DNA of 64,000 nt from Symbiodinium natans (GCA_905221605.1 CAJNDS010002691.1:250790-314789); one strand, 5' to 3'; counted from the stretch's first letter, positions 1 through 11,749 are shown. Program-made: numbers and translations. The notes: a model not told the origin generated them from the sequence alone.

Positions 1-1440
1 TCGGAAGCTCATTGGGACTCTCACTCCACTGTCATGCTCCATGCACATGTAGGGATCCCGTTGCGGCCACCAACCTGAACGCGTGAGCTTGCCTTTGCAC
101 AACAAGGGCTGAGTCACGGGAGCAATGGCACACACTTCTTTCCAGATGACAGGCTCGCCCGTTTCGTCATGCACAACAAACGAAACCTCTCTGAAATCTT
201 GCACCGCCAACGACTCGCCCTGTGCATCACGCAAACCCAAGCTGGCTGCACCTTGGCTGGTCCCATACTTGCCATAGGACAGTGGAAGGCAGCTCATGTC
301 AGCTCCTCAGTCCAATATGACATCAGTCATGTCAGCTTCTGACGGCACGGTATCGAGGGACTGCACAGCGCACACAAAGCAGCATGACTCCACGCCAGGA
401 TCCCAGCTCATGTTGTGAACATCAGCACTGTAACTCCATAAGCCCTTTGCATCACTCTCAGACATGTCGAATGTCTCAGGCCCTCCGTGTTCGGACAAGT
501 TCGGATGCTCGGAACCAACACAAGTGCCAGGGAACTGGGGCTCTGGGACTCACCTTTCAGGCCTTGCCAGGGACACTCAACGATGCAGCACAGGTCATTA
601 TGATGACACTCGGACACGCTGCACACATCACAAAAAGGACCACCTGTGGGGACTGGATCGTCCCGGGCTTCAAGCTTGCTCAGCACTATGCTGAGGGCTG
701 CAACGCACTCGAATCCAGGGCTGCTCAAGCACTCAACATCTACACAGGCAACGCTCGGGCTTGCTAAGGTCTCTACACCTGTGGGGCACTGGATCGTCCG
801 GGGCTTCAAGCTTGCATCGGCACATGTCACAGCACGCACATGTCCTCCTGCGAACCAGCTGGCGACGTCACACGGCTCGCCTCCAAGCTCGAAAACTTGC
901 ACTTGCCTCACAGCGCCAGAAACGCTCGATGAGGCTCCAACATTGCTGGCACCGCTTGAAACTGTGTCATGCTGTGCACTGGCAGTGTCGGCAGCCTGAT
1001 TCACATGCTTGCCCCGGCCCTTTCCGCCCTTCGCCTGCCAACAGTCTTTCGCAAGATGTCCTGGCTTCTTGCAAATGTGGCACGAACGAGTTTCTTTCTG
1101 CTGCCCCGCCTTTGCCTGATTGGGATGTTGATTGCCTCCCTTGCCCTTCTTTCCTCCATCGCGGCCCTTTCCACCCGGCTTTCCTTTGGGATTCTGTTGC
1201 CTTTCATGCTGCCAATCCACTTTTCCTTTTCGATCCTTTCCCTTCCCGGCGCCCTTCTCATGTTTGCCCTTCCCCTTTGAAACACGATCAACATCCATCG
1301 GACCTCCCGTGTCACCACCAGGCGGTGGCCCCTGCGGACTGCTCCCAACACCCAAACTCTGCTGGATTTTGCTGGTGGACCAGCTGCTCGTCGTGACTTC
1401 ATACGACAACACAAACTGCTTGAGTTCCACTTGCAAGCAC
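1..1440 (-). pseudogene. Retroelement gag C-terminal half and protease start, broken
   Basis: Read on the minus strand, this is the C-terminal part of a retroelement Gag running into a retropepsin-like region. A basic Gly/Lys-rich stretch is followed by a zinc knuckle of the CX2CX4HX4C type (CHICKKPGHLAKDC, about 1040-1085), the usual nucleic-acid-binding module of Gag. Further downstream in another frame is a stretch reading ILD-stop-GADMSCLPLSYG, where a protease would show the active-site triplet DSG; the serine codon is a TGA (306-308). Protease-like sequence continues to base 1, so the element runs off the window. The frame change near 410-500 and the stop show it is inactive. The upstream half of the same gag lies at 1633-2437, separated by a telomere-like insert. 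The element family (copia or gypsy) cannot be settled from this piece. Confidence 0.7.
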
Positions 1441-1450
1441 TTGCAAACGT

Positions 1451-1632
1451 CCTAAACCCCTAAACCCTAAACCCCTAACCTAACCTAATAAACCCATAAC
1501 CCTCGGGCCCCGGCGTTCGGCTCGGGCCACAGCGCCACAGGAGGCCAGCCAGTCAGGGGGGTTGCTGAGTGAGTTTAAGGATCAGGGTTAGGGCTTAGGC
1601 TTTTTAGGCTTAATCGGGCTTTCAAGTTTGGC
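1451..1632. repeat. Telomere-like repeat insert inside gag
   Basis: About 180 bp interrupts the gag frame. Its left end (1451-1499) is made of degenerate CCCTAAA units and its right end (about 1584-1612) has GGGTTAGGG and TTTTTAGG-type units, the opposite-strand form. A GC-rich stretch lies between. CCCTAAA/TTTAGGG is the plant-type telomere repeat, also reported in dinoflagellates. It is an interstitial, internally inverted telomere-like tract; the mechanism is unknown. Confidence 0.6.
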
Positions 1633-2437
1633 TCAGGAACATTTGCAGCTGTATGTGGTTTCTGAGGTGCGCAGGAAGAACCCGGACAAGAGTGCCAAGC
1701 ATGATGTCGGGAGATACGGCAAGGCCCGATACCCGCTCGTACTCCTGCGCTACCCGGTCGAGACCGTCGACCTGTTCGCGGATCGTCCGATCCTTGCTGA
1801 ATGCTGGGAAGCTCACGATCGTGTTGAGAAGTGCTGGTCCCCTCACTTTTGACTTAGGGGAGTATATGTTGACTAGTTGGAGCCAGGTCTCCAGTCCGTT
1901 GCGGTTGGGGACTTGCCGGAGAAGAATCTTTGGTTTGTGAAGTAGAAGACTGCTGAGGATTGCGTAAAGCCTCTGAGACCTTTCTGTGACATCTGGGGGC
2001 ATAGCGGGGTTCTCAACCTGCAGGTTACGCTCTATGGTTTCCAAATCGCCTTCATATCGGGCATCTGCAAAGAAAAGCCATGCTTTGAATGCATGCGCCC
2101 AATCAAACCATGCTGAGAGGTCATAGTCATGAGACAAGCTCCCAAAACACGATGGACTGTTGAGTATGCAGTTGGCGTCTGAGAAACCTGCAGTCGATGA
2201 TGAACCCTTGCTCTCCGAAGGACCAGCCTTCGCAGCTGAGGCCAAAACGGCCTGGCTGGCCATCTGCAAAGTGTCAAGCATCTTCTGGAACTCACCGGCA
2301 CAAAGGACTATTTCCCTAGGACTGGCATTTGCAGCAGGTGAGGCTGCAACAGGAGAGAACGGGTACCCTAACGGGATGTGCTCCACCACCCTCGGCTCCC
2401 CTTTGTCCTCCTCCATCACTAAAGCTGTCATCATCAT
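1633..2437 (-). pseudogene. Retroelement gag N-terminal half
   Basis: A minus-strand open frame of about 270 codons looks like the capsid-type region of an LTR-retroelement Gag. It has the pattern of LTR-element Gag proteins: a tryptophan-rich start (AWFDWAHAFKAWLFF), then a block reading LETWLQLVNIYSP, then a helical block with REQVDGLDRVAQEYERV. The frame stops at 1622, just inside the telomere-like insert, and the Gag sequence resumes on its far side at about 1440 with LKQFVLSYEV. The two parts were therefore one gene. The true start is uncertain; the first ATG in frame is at 2437. It is not of the same family as the elements at 4337-52467, and the ATTG enrichment seen there is absent. Confidence 0.6.
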
Positions 2438-2439
2438 CT

Positions 2440-3110
2440 ACATCTGCCATAACTGCTCAATCAAGGTCGATGGCAGTATCCGCAGGCTCACTTTGCAGGG
2501 GACAGTCCCCTTTCCTTTTTTCTTTCTTTCGGCTTTGCCTTAGTGAGCCAATCTCCTTAGCTAACGCCCACCAGCTCCTGGCCTTTCGAACCAAAGGCAC
2601 CCACATCGAGGAACCTCGTTCCGTCTGCTTCACTAAGCAGCTTGCTCCAGGCTCCGAAGTGAGCCAGGTATTCCATCCCGAGAGGGACGCTTGCCAAGAA
2701 CTGATTGCGTTGAAACCAATCTTGCAAACCAAGACCTGTTGAAGCACTACGGGCCCCAACTTCCCAAACTTCACCCGCATGTCAACCAACTTGACACACT
2801 CCATGGGCGTATCGCTTTCACTCATGAGCACAGGAAGAGGTCCCGAATGCTCCTTGACGACTTCGTAAAAACCCAACGCACTCTCTGACAACACGTGGCA
2901 GGTGGCTCCACTGTCAATGAGCCATGCGAAAAAGCTATTCCTAGAGGACGACTGGTTCAGTCGCTCGATCTCAGATGATGAGACCGCAGCGCCATCACCT
3001 GATCAGACTGCTGTCTTCCACAGCTCGGCCCTTGGGCTTTCCTTTGTTCTTGGGCTTCCCCTTGGGCTAATACTTCTGGGCCTTCTAAAGAATTTTTAGG
3101 CAGCAGCTTA
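2440..3110 (-). pseudogene. Copia-like protease fragment of a second element
   Basis: On the minus strand, about 3060-2480, there is a KPKNKGKPKGRA-type basic Gag tail, a stop codon, and then WLIDSGATCHVLSESALGFY, a typical copia-type retropepsin start (DSG at 2904-2915). The frame continues for about 140 codons with protease-like sequence (VKFGKLGPVVLQQVLVCKIG) and ends at 2457. No integrase or RT follows, because the gag of another element begins directly after it. It is a truncated remnant. Confidence 0.6.
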
Positions 3111-3689
3111 GGGTCTACTCACTGCTGGCACTCCAACATGAGGGCACTCCTCCAGCATGAACAGGCTGTTCCAGGCACTTTGAAACAAGAGCGTCCCTAC
3201 CAGGTAAGTACTGACACATAAGGCCTCCGCCCCATGCTGCGACTAGCACTGTCACAAAAGTGAGAGGCAGACCAGAAAACCGAAGCAGCGAACCTAAACC
3301 CAAAATGCACAAACCTGCACACGCCCACTGCCACCACGCCACTAAAGGACCCTCAGCGTAACTGCAGGTTTTGGAATTTCCCCCCCTCTTGCCGATTCCG
3401 AAACTCCGTGCAACGGGGCCAGAATAACCTTTCACACCTCCTTCATTGCATACTGCCCTTTTTTGTTCTGAACCTCTCTTAAGAGACCAGAATACTCCGC
3501 ACAAATAAACAAGCCCTTTCTCTCACGGCATCGATGCCTGCCAGGATCCGGTTTTTTTGCAATTCATTGCTTCCTGCCCGCTCCCCCTGTATGCATCCAC
3601 TTCTGCTGCAATTCTCTGCTAATCACAGCATTTTTTTGCGTTATTTGAGGGAATAGCCTAAAGGGGAACTTCAAGGGTGAATCCCAACC
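3111..3689. other. Unassigned stretch
   Basis: No gene, RNA or repeat was recognised here. Small open frames exist on both strands, but none has recognisable motifs or a composition suggesting coding. Confidence 0.5.
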
Positions 3690-3970
3690 TCCGCGCACAC
3701 CTGGGGCTCAGCAGACGCAGGTCCTCAGATCCCTATTGCAGCACAGACCGTCGTGGGTCTTGTGCTGTCCCAGGTTCAGCAGATGCCGTAGGTTCTTGTC
3801 AGGTCCCTATTGCAGCACAGACCACCGTGGGTCTTGTCCGATGTCACAGGTCCTCAGGTCCTCATTGCAACATGGACCACCGTGGGTCTATTGCCAGGTG
3901 TCCCAGGTTCAGTAGATTTCACAGGTCCTCAGGTCCCCATTGTAGCACAAACCACTGGGCACTTGTGTCA
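3690..3970. repeat. Tandem repeat of about 75 bp, four copies
   Basis: About four imperfect copies contain the core CATTGCAGCACAGACCACCG or variants, followed by TGGGTCTTGT and a CAGGTCCTCAGGTCC spacer. Open frames across it (3677-4102) are a by-product of the repetition. Confidence 0.75.
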
Positions 3971-4284
3971 GGCGGCCCAACCTGGAACGCTTCGGCGAGG
4001 TTGTTTTACGACCTGCAACAAAGTTTGCAGAAGTTCGAACGTGGGATGGAACTGGTAAGAAGCACTTCGATGCGTCTCAGCACAAGCTGCGTGTGGTTGT
4101 GAGGTAAAAAAGTCAGATGCACTCGACGTTGTCTCTCGCATGAGCGACCGCTTGACTGCGTCTGCTTTCTTGAGGACGAGCTTGGAAAGGCCGAATCCCC
4201 GAACTGAGACTTGGAGATATCTGATCGGTCAAGCCTTCTCTTCAATCGGTCAGCCACAGTGTAGGCATGACGTGAGGATGGGCC

Positions 4285-4336
4285 CCCCCCCTTTGGGCAA
4301 AGGGGGGCTTAAGCCCCCCTTTAAGCCCCCCTTTAA
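4285..4336. repeat. TTAAGCCCCCC satellite, left part
   Basis: A short array of TTTAAGCCCCCC-type units ends in TTTAA (4332-4336), directly beside the LTR of element C. The same satellite resumes on the other side of element C at 30717, again starting TTTAA. Element C therefore inserted into this array with a 5-bp target duplication. Confidence 0.85.
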
Positions 4337-4549
4337 TGAAATTTTACAAAAGCGAAATCGTCTACTCAATCAGGTGATCTCAGAACTGCTCAACTCAATC
4401 AAGCACAATCACAAGCACCAACTCTGCTGTGTGATGCAATCACTCGAGCTCAATGTTTTCCGACTTGAGCCAAAGTTGATCCAGCAATCCTCTGATGACC
4501 AATGCATCTCTGTGTGGATACAAAGGTGATCTGACCAATCATCCTAACA
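4337..4549 (-). repeat. 3' LTR of element C
   Basis: A 213-bp LTR with TG...CA ends, read as identical to the copy at 30504-30716. It shares only islands with the LTRs of elements A and B: both termini, the core GAGTGATTGCATCA, and CTTTGGCTCAAG (here 4464-4475 on the minus strand). The rest has diverged. The short sequence just upstream in element sense ends GAGGGACCG, the likely remnant of a purine-rich plus-strand primer. Confidence 0.9.
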
Positions 4550-4940
4550 CGGTCCCTCGAATTCGCAATTCATTGCAAATTCGCATCAGGTCAGATTCTC
4601 GAAACAATTCAAACTCCATCCAAAATATATCAACATCATTCACTCAAAAGAAGCAACAATAGGACACGACTCAACTGCTCAGGCTCAAATCCTTTTTGCA
4701 CATCGGAACTGCAATGTAAATCTGCAAGAATCCGGCTCAAAAGACTGTACAATGCCACATGGAAGCAACATCACGTCGTGACGAGTGGCAATGCACCACA
4801 GCTGAAGGAGTCAGCCACCGATTCTGCCAATTCCAGTCAATGTATTGCTCGAGGCAATTCTGAGATCCAGAACCACAGCAAACGATGTCGAATGCCAATC
4901 AGCAGCTCATCAAAATTGTTGCACTCTGGCAATCCATCGT
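4550..4940 (-). other. 3' untranslated part of element C
   Basis: Non-coding sequence between the downstream ORF and the 3' LTR of element C. No gene was seen. It keeps the element's enrichment for CAAT on the plus strand (ATTG in element sense). Confidence 0.5.
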
Positions 4941-6838
4941 CTAGCCGATGGTGACGTGGCTTCCGTTCGGAACCACAATGGTCGTGCCAATGGATGGCAC
5001 TGCGTCTGGCACCGAGCCACGATGCTCCAATGTGCGGTTGGCACTGCCGCCAATCTCCACTTCATTCATATCCTCGTGAATGCCGCACATCGAAAAGACA
5101 TCCCTCAATGCCTTGGGGTAGGCAATGGACCGCGTGAAGCCCATCTGAAAGCCAATCGGGTTCGCAATGGCATCCTGGTGAATCGCCCACGCAAGATCCA
5201 ATGCCGTGCAGCCCAATTCCACCACAAAAGCCAGGTCCCGCTGCAATGGCGACAATGAGAAGTCGCTTGCCACCATAAGCGTAGTGGCGGGCACATACGA
5301 CTGATTGTGCCAATTGCTTACCGCTTGCACCAAATTGGGTTTGAACCCAAAAGCCAAGAGCCCAAACAAGGAGAAACGCAAGACACAAAGCAAGCACTGC
5401 ATGTCCTTCACCTTTTTCATCAGTGGGCGAATCAAAGATCGCATCCTATCATGTGCCGGTGCACACAGTGCGGTGCACATACATTGCACATGCGTCTCAC
5501 CACACACTAGCGAACCTCAAGCCCCCTTTGAGGGCGAGGTAGCTGTACATGCAACACTAATGGGAGTGCCTATGGCACGCAGGGAGTTGCAGCCGCTTCA
5601 GCGGGCCCTGCTATTGTGATGCCCTGGGTGGGCTGGGCGGGTCAAAATTTTCGCACTGAGCTGTGGAGCCAGTGCTGCACACACATCTTCCAGTAAATGC
5701 AGTTGCAAATTGTCGTTGGCAGTACCAAGCATGACAAGCATCAGAAACTTTTGGGCTTCAAACCAAGACCAAACGGCACACCGTTTTTCTTAGAGACATT
5801 TTGGTAGCAATCGATAAAACACCATTCGCTCGCGAACAGTAAGCTTAAACCCCCGATGAAGCTGGGGTTCTTCGCAATCGGGGCCATAAAGGCCTTCGTT
5901 GGCCTGAAAAAGACCAATGCAGCGGCCTCGGACCAATGGGTTTCCAAGTGGTTCTGCCTCACCCAATGGGCAAGTTTTGCCACTGCTCCTTCAATGGAGA
6001 AGGCGATGTTGATCTGGCGGCATGGGAGGCAATCCCAGTCCATCTCAATGACTCCATCTGCGTCATCGCCATCAATGCCCACCAATGTCCTGATCAGACT
6101 CAAAGGCAGGCAAACAATTGCCCACAAGTTGGACAATGTGTCGTCATAGCGTCCAGCTCCCAATGTCTTCACAATGGTCGTCTGCTGAACCAATGCCTTT
6201 ATCCAGTCCATGTGAGGCAATGCAGTGTAGGAGCCAATGGCCGTCGAAAGATCCAATGTGTCACCAATGGTTGCCGCGCAACGCTCAATGATCATCTTGA
6301 CCTTCAAGCTCATGCTGCACCAACGGTCGTTGCCCGTGGGCAATGGTGCCATTGCAAATCGGCAATTCAGGACACGCAGCGGATCCAATGCCAGTTGCGG
6401 AATCTGGCGGGTCCGGGCCACAATGGCGGACGTGACACGATCAATCATGATCTCGAGCCGCGTCATCAATTCCGCCAAGGCCAATACCCCAGTCTCTTGC
6501 GGGTGTGCGCCAATCAGCGACAATGTGATCTCCTCCTCAAGGGGAAGGGCACTCACAATGGAAGCCAATAGGGTCCAGAGCAAGGCTTCCGGTCCGAACC
6601 GACCAATGGCCAGCATGACCAATCGCTCAAGGTTGGCCAACGCCGTCCTCCTGAGCTCAATCCCAACACCTTGGGACGCCACAATGCCGCAACTGTTCTC
6701 AATTGCAGCGTTGTCCATGGCAGCAATGAGGCTTCGGAGGTGCGCAATGCCCAAAAGGAATGCTCTCGTGACTGCAATCACAGCAGAGAATGCAACAAAA
6801 GACAAATTCCCAAAAGCACTTCCAAGATCACAATTCAC
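4941..6838 (-). pseudogene. Downstream (env-position) ORF of element C, split
   Basis: This is the homologue of the 413-aa ORFs at 39635-40876 and 42247-43488. The N-terminal part is an open frame at 6838-5741; its true start may be the later ATG at about 6720. The C-terminal part is at about 5330-4941. A short insertion of about 0.4 kb separates them. Reading across it restores a frame ending in NWHNQSY, the best-conserved motif of the family (HWHNQSYCG in A and B). Apart from that motif and a few positions it is very diverged from the other two copies. No membrane segment, signal peptide or catalytic motif is evident. Function is unknown. It lies downstream of RNase H and before the 3' LTR. 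Confidence 0.6.
5338..5765. mobile_element. Small MITE-like insertion in the downstream ORF
   Basis: About 0.42 kb that splits the ORF above. Its ends are imperfect inverted repeats: GGGTTTGAACCCAAAAGCC on the left and CTTTTGGGCTTCAAACC on the right. It holds no gene of its own. It contains GGGTGGGCTGGGCGGGTCAAAATTTT split over about 5625-5650, close to a motif near the left end of the DIRS-like element at 9883-9905, so the two may be related. Exact ends are uncertain. Confidence 0.45.
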
Positions 6839-7290
6839 CTAAAAGGAAAATCGGAAAATCCTAAAGGAGAAAATAAATTACTGGGAAAACTTGAAAGAAT
6901 CAATCTATGTACAATGTGCTAGTTAGAGAGGTTCTACTCTAAACACTATGCTGCTGTACAATGCGTTGTTGCGTGTGGTCAATGTGTTGTTGCTTGTAAG
7001 GGCGAGTTTTCGTTGTGCAATGAGTGCTGACGCATGCAATCTTTTGTTTGTAGCCTGGGCACGGCGTATGCGAAGCAATGTAAGGAATCAAAACGCGAAA
7101 CCAATACATGTCCCCATGTGACACAAGCAGCAACGCAGACAATGTTTGTCAATGCCAATGCTCTTCTTCTTCTCTCTCTCTCGGTCCCTCAGTCAGAACA
7201 TGTAACATGTGAAGACTGAACATGCAATGCCAAAAGGAACATGTGAAACAATTTTTTTTAAGGGTAAGTGAAACGATGCCAGTGCTTCAG

Positions 7291-8079
7291 TCACAATCGG
7301 AAGTCGTTTCGGATCAATCCCAAGCGATTCAACAGAGACTGCAATGTCTCCGTGGACACATACTTCGTGAGGAGATCAGCACAATTGTCCTTTGTGCCAA
7401 TCTTGCACACTCGCAGCATGCCTGCGTCAATCAGATTCTGCATGTACAAGTACCTAAGCTCAACGTGTTTTGTACGCTTGCCCATTCCAAACCGTGAGGC
7501 AATAGACTTTCCAGCCGTGCTATCCGTGTGAACAGTAATTCGCACCTTGCGCGCAAAGTCGGCTTCGAGGATGATCGACTTTACGTACAATGCTTCGTTA
7601 ATGCCTTGGCCAATAGCATACAGTTCTGCTTCGCCGGAAGACAATGCTACGGTAGCCTGTGTGCGAGATGTGTGCACTATGGGTGAGCCAAGCAATTGCA
7701 CCGTGCTTCCGCTCGTCGACTTTCTTGTCTTCGAGCAACCGGCCCAATCACTGTCGACAAAGCAAACGAGCTCCAGGCTCGACTTCCAATCTGTCAACAT
7801 ATGAGTCGGTCTCAATCGAAGCACCGTGTGCCGAGTACCGTTCAGATACCTCAGCAAATGCTTAAGCTTGGCGAGGCTCTCCAATGTGGGTCCTTTCACA
7901 TCACGACTGAGCTCCTTCACCGCGTAGGAACAATCAGGCCTTACGAACGCTAGCCAAAGCAATTTTCAAACTGCTGTGCGAAACTTCGAGTGCTCCTCTT
8001 TGTCAAGCGGGGTGTCAGAATCTTGAACTCTCTTCAGGGCTGAGGAGCCTGTGGTGTTCACAATGTTCGAGCTAGAGTT
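7291..8079 (-). pseudogene. RNase H end of element C Pol
   Basis: A minus-strand frame encodes the C-terminal Pol of a copia-type element: a tail with WLAFVRPDCSYAVKELSRD, then the RNase H landmarks CFVDSDWAGCSKTRKSTSGS, ALSSGEAELYAI and VHTDSTAGK, and finally KHVELRYLYMQNLI. It removes the RNA strand during reverse transcription. Comparison with element A shows that the RT-RNase H connection (7963-8100) is broken: one Gly codon is a TGA just before KLLWLAF, and the preceding region is shifted and ends in a stop at 8079. This copy of Pol is inactive. Confidence 0.85.
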
Positions 8080-9635
8080 CATGCTATAAGCTTCAGAATC
8101 TCTTCAATGTACTGCTGAGACATGAGGATGTCGATGGAATCTCCGTTATGGCGCAGTTTCCGTCCTAGAAAGGAATGCTCGCTCCCTGCTTCCAATCGTC
8201 CAGTGATCTTCACAAGAAGCTCTTTGTTGAGAGAATCAATGAAAGCTTTGGACTGTTCGGGGTCTCCTACAATCATCAAATCATCAACATACGCCAAAAC
8301 ATAGAGCTGTTTCGAAGAGTGACAATACAAGTTGCTATCGGACTTGCAGCGCCGGAATCCCAGCTTTTGCATGGTCTTAGCAAAATGTTCTTGCCACAAT
8401 CGTGGACTTTGCTTGAGTCCATACATAGCCCTGTTGAGTTTCCACAGACAATTTCTCGTTGGATAGTATTCTGCAGGAGGAACGACGAAAATCTCTTCAC
8501 CTGCGCCAATAGCGGCGTGAAGAAATGCGGTTGAGATATCTGCAAGGCTGATAGACCAATTGCGAGCTAAGGCCATGACAAGAAGCAATCTCATCGTCAC
8601 AAGCGAAGGCGTGCTTGCAAACAATGAATCTGTGTCTAGCTTCGTCGCATCTTGATAACAACCTTGAACGACCAATCTCATTCGCAATTCCGTGTCCGTC
8701 TTCCACCTTTTCACCCAACGAACTCCAATGGCATTGCTGATTTGCTCTTCTGTGCATTTTTCAATTGGGACCTCAGTGTACACGTTGAAATCCTTCATGG
8801 AGCCCATTTCGTGGTCGATTCCTTTCTTTTGGGACAATTCAGGGTACTCACGCGTGATGTCCCAAATGATAGGTTCTGTGAGCTTCAATTCAGTGCGATA
8901 CTCTTCTTCATCGTAGTTGACGTGAACTGGAACCTCAATGCCATCCTTGGTGATAGCTTTGTTTACTCCTACAGTAGCACCAATCAGCTGCATGACTGCA
9001 GCAATCTTCCTAGACTTTGGTGATGGTTCTGCTACAGGAGCCTCGGGGTCAATGCGAAGAGACTTAGCTGCTCTCTCGTCTTCCGCAGCTTCAGCGGGCC
9101 TTACAATTCCTGCGGAGGAAGATGCAGGTTGTTCAGCAATTGACGTGTCAGCTCTTCTCTCTGGCATGTCTTCAAGTTGCAATGGCTCTGTTTTGAGGTT
9201 TTCGGTCCTGGCAACTTCTTTGGGCTCTACAGGTGGTGTCAATCCCGGGGGGTCTCGAACCTTTCCTATTACAGTCAACGACTTAGGCAATACAAACTCG
9301 GTAGTGTGTTCGCCATCAGTCTTGGGCCTCCAAGGAAGAGCCTTGAGTCCATTGACAATGTCGGGCTGCCAATGCTGAGAAGGAGGAGTCCTTCTGACTG
9401 TCCTGACCTTAGTCACTCCTTCGTCAGTGGCAACAATGATCTCATCTGCCTCAGTGTCTCTTCCTAGCCACAATGCTGACTTCCAAGGGATATCGGCTTT
9501 TCTAACCGCGTGACCACCAATCACTTTGGCATGAACAACCTCTGCAAACTGACACAATCCACCTTCATAGTTTCGGTTCCATCGTCTGTAATAAGACGTG
9601 CAGCCGTCAGAATGAACAAGGTATCGGTTCAATAG
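8080..9635 (-). pseudogene. Integrase end and reverse transcriptase of element C
   Basis: A minus-strand frame of about 517 codons continues the Pol interrupted at 26374. It starts LNRYLVHSDG (integrase C-terminal region, element A residue about 1216), passes through KADIPWKSALWLGRDTEADE, a linker rich in Pro and Glu, and then the reverse transcriptase: MRLVVQGCYQ, ADISTAFLHA, MYGLKQSPRLWQEHFAK and the active site YVLAYVDDLMIVGD. These are standard copia-type RT motifs and look intact. The frame was once joined to the frame ending at 26374: across the nest the codons read HAQW then LLNRYL. Confidence 0.88.
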
Positions 9636-10697
9636 CCTTATTCCCTCTCACCGATACAATCCCAAACACAACTGTCAGAATATTTCTTCACCATCATGAA
9701 TACATATCTTCAAAATTCATAACATGCATCACGCTCACTCCTCCCACTTTTTCACACGCACAAACGGGGGACGGTACGAAGCCCTGCAGATGCACGACCC
9801 AGGTCCCTCCTCCGTTGAGGAGTACACCCACGTCGGTTCCAAGTGTGTGCCCTCGCACACCTTCACAGCATCACTTCCAGGGGGTGGGTTGGGCGGGACA
9901 AAATTTCTGATGCCACAGCTTTCTGTGGCCTTTGAGCACTGACATGGTGCATGCGTTCACACAACACATGATTCAGTGCATCCCAAACTAGAAGAGGGAT
10001 GGCCCGAAAGCATCGATTTGCCGTGCGTTGACTCCATGCACTTGATTCTTTGTAATCGAACTGTATGCACTTGGAGAAATGTATGCCCTTACATGGTTGC
10101 ATAGTCACTTGTACACTGCACTTGTATGCACTGGAACCGCATGGCATTCAAGTGTGTGGAGTTGAATGCCATGCACTTGTGGTCAACTCTGTAGACTTTT
10201 CATCGGCGTTGAAGACAACGCCGAGCTCCAGCGGCCGGTCGCGGCACGCACCTGCGCCGGTGCAAGGAAAGAAGCAGAAACCACACAAGCACAAAAACAG
10301 ACAAAAGAGGTGGAGTCTAAGTAAGGGTCGTGCATGTTGGTCGCCATGGAATACCTGCGCGCAGAAAACAGCTTTACTTGCAAGTCGGTCGACAAAGGTG
10401 CCAATCGTCCCGGGCGGTCCTAGCTGCATTTTCACACACGCGTGCGTCGCACCGTCATATTAAACAGAGGTGGCCGCGCCGTCGTACTTTCGCAAGACAG
10501 CGTCCGTTTGGGGAACCCACATGTGTATTTGTCTGACATGTGGCACCCGCGCTCCGAATTGACACGCTGCCTTGCAGAGGCTAACCTTTTCATCGCAAGC
10601 GCGCCGTCGACTTGAAATCATGTGCGCCAGCTTCCCACTCCGGGTCGCGTCGCGCTTCCCTCTCCATTCCGGATTGACGTTACTACTTACTACAAAG

Positions 10698-11447
10698 CTA
10701 CTCAGCAACTTCGAACTGAAAGGACAGCTCAACTGGCTTGGTCCAGCCCAGCATGGACCTTGGCCGCCCTCCCACCGACACGGGCATCTTGAAAGCCTTG
10801 ACGTCCAGGACCACCCAGCCGAAAAACCGCATAGCACCCGAGGACCACCAATCGAATGGACTGTCGACCTCGATGAGCGTATCCTGCCTGTGAGAGTCGA
10901 AGTCCCGATCGTCCAAGAACTCGGTCGCCCCAGCAAAGGTGATGATGCCCAGGACCTGAGCCCGTGAAGGAGGAGGGCCAATCTCCGTGTCCACGATGGC
11001 ACCCTTGGTGGACCCGGCGCCGACAGTCTCTATGAGGAAGAGCTGCTCGCCCTCCGAAAAGCACTGGTAGTGACCGAGGGCGTACTTCCTCACCTCCATC
11101 TTTTTGCGCCCAAGCATCAACAGCCGACTCCATGGGTACTGGACATTGAGGCCGCAAAGCGAGAGGCGCTGAGTCGACAAAAAAACTTCATTGGACACCG
11201 AAGCAGGCAAGTTAGGATCTTTCAGCCGTGCTGCGCGAGCGACCAACTCGGCCGCCGTGCCGCATTCTCGCATGGATTTCAAGTCTGCAAGAGCTTTCCT
11301 TCTGCTGTCACGCAGCGGACCTCTGATCGAAGTGTCCTTCTCCTCGCAGATGCGGATGTGCGCAAAATGCGCTCGCCAGCCATATCCATGCTTCTCCACG
11401 ATCCCGCGCTGGCTAAGTTCCTGTGACTTTCTACCGAGACCCGCCAT
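10698..11447 (-). CDS. ASCH-domain-like protein with N-terminal AP2-like segment
   Basis: An open frame of 249 codons. Residues about 20-60 (GYGWRAHFAHIRI then GPLRDSRRKALADLKSMREC) resemble the short AP2/integrase-type DNA-binding repeat common in dinoflagellate proteins: a WRA strand followed by GP-R and an A-DL helix. Residues about 120-245 contain LLMLGRKKMEVRKYALG, fitting the ASCH (PUA-like, RNA-binding) pattern of a GxKxxExR turn, followed by beta-rich sequence. The role would be RNA or nucleotide binding, inferred only from the fold. The ATG at 11447 is the first in frame; upstream exons cannot be excluded. It lies in the 7.1-kb segment, 300 bp from the phosphatase gene on the same strand. 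Confidence 0.5.
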   Translation of the reverse strand: MAGLGRKSQELSQRGIVEKHGYGWRAHFAHIRICEEKDTSIRGPLRDSRRKALADLKSMRECGTAAELVARAARLKDPNLPASVSNEVFLSTQRLSLCGLNVQYPWSRLLMLGRKKMEVRKYALGHYQCFSEGEQLFLIETVGAGSTKGAIVDTEIGPPPSRAQVLGIITFAGATEFLDDRDFDSHRQDTLIEVDSPFDWWSSGAMRFFGWVVLDVKAFKMPVSVGGRPRSMLGWTKPVELSFQFEVAE

Positions 11448-11749
11448 GCTGCAACTTCACACCTGCCTCGAGCCAAGGTAGAGATCACAACAAAACTCTG
11501 AGCGCAGGAGAAGATCCACAACACCGTCCCCAAGTTGTTTGCGAGGATTTCAAAGCTCCATGCGCTCGGGCCATCCCTCTAGAAGCACGCATGCGTGTAG
11601 AGCATCCGATAGAGTGTGTGACGGCGCATATGTGTGCATGTTGAGGCGCAGGCAGGAGGCCAAGCAGCTTTGCATTTTATATCTTGGGCTGGTACACGCG
11701 AAAGACCCTTTCGCAAGACAGCGTTGAGGGGAGTAAGCAAGGGTTCAAA

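Noticed and set aside
3115-3504. A 129-codon minus-strand frame
   Set aside because: No motif, no neighbours, and unremarkable length for GC-rich DNA.
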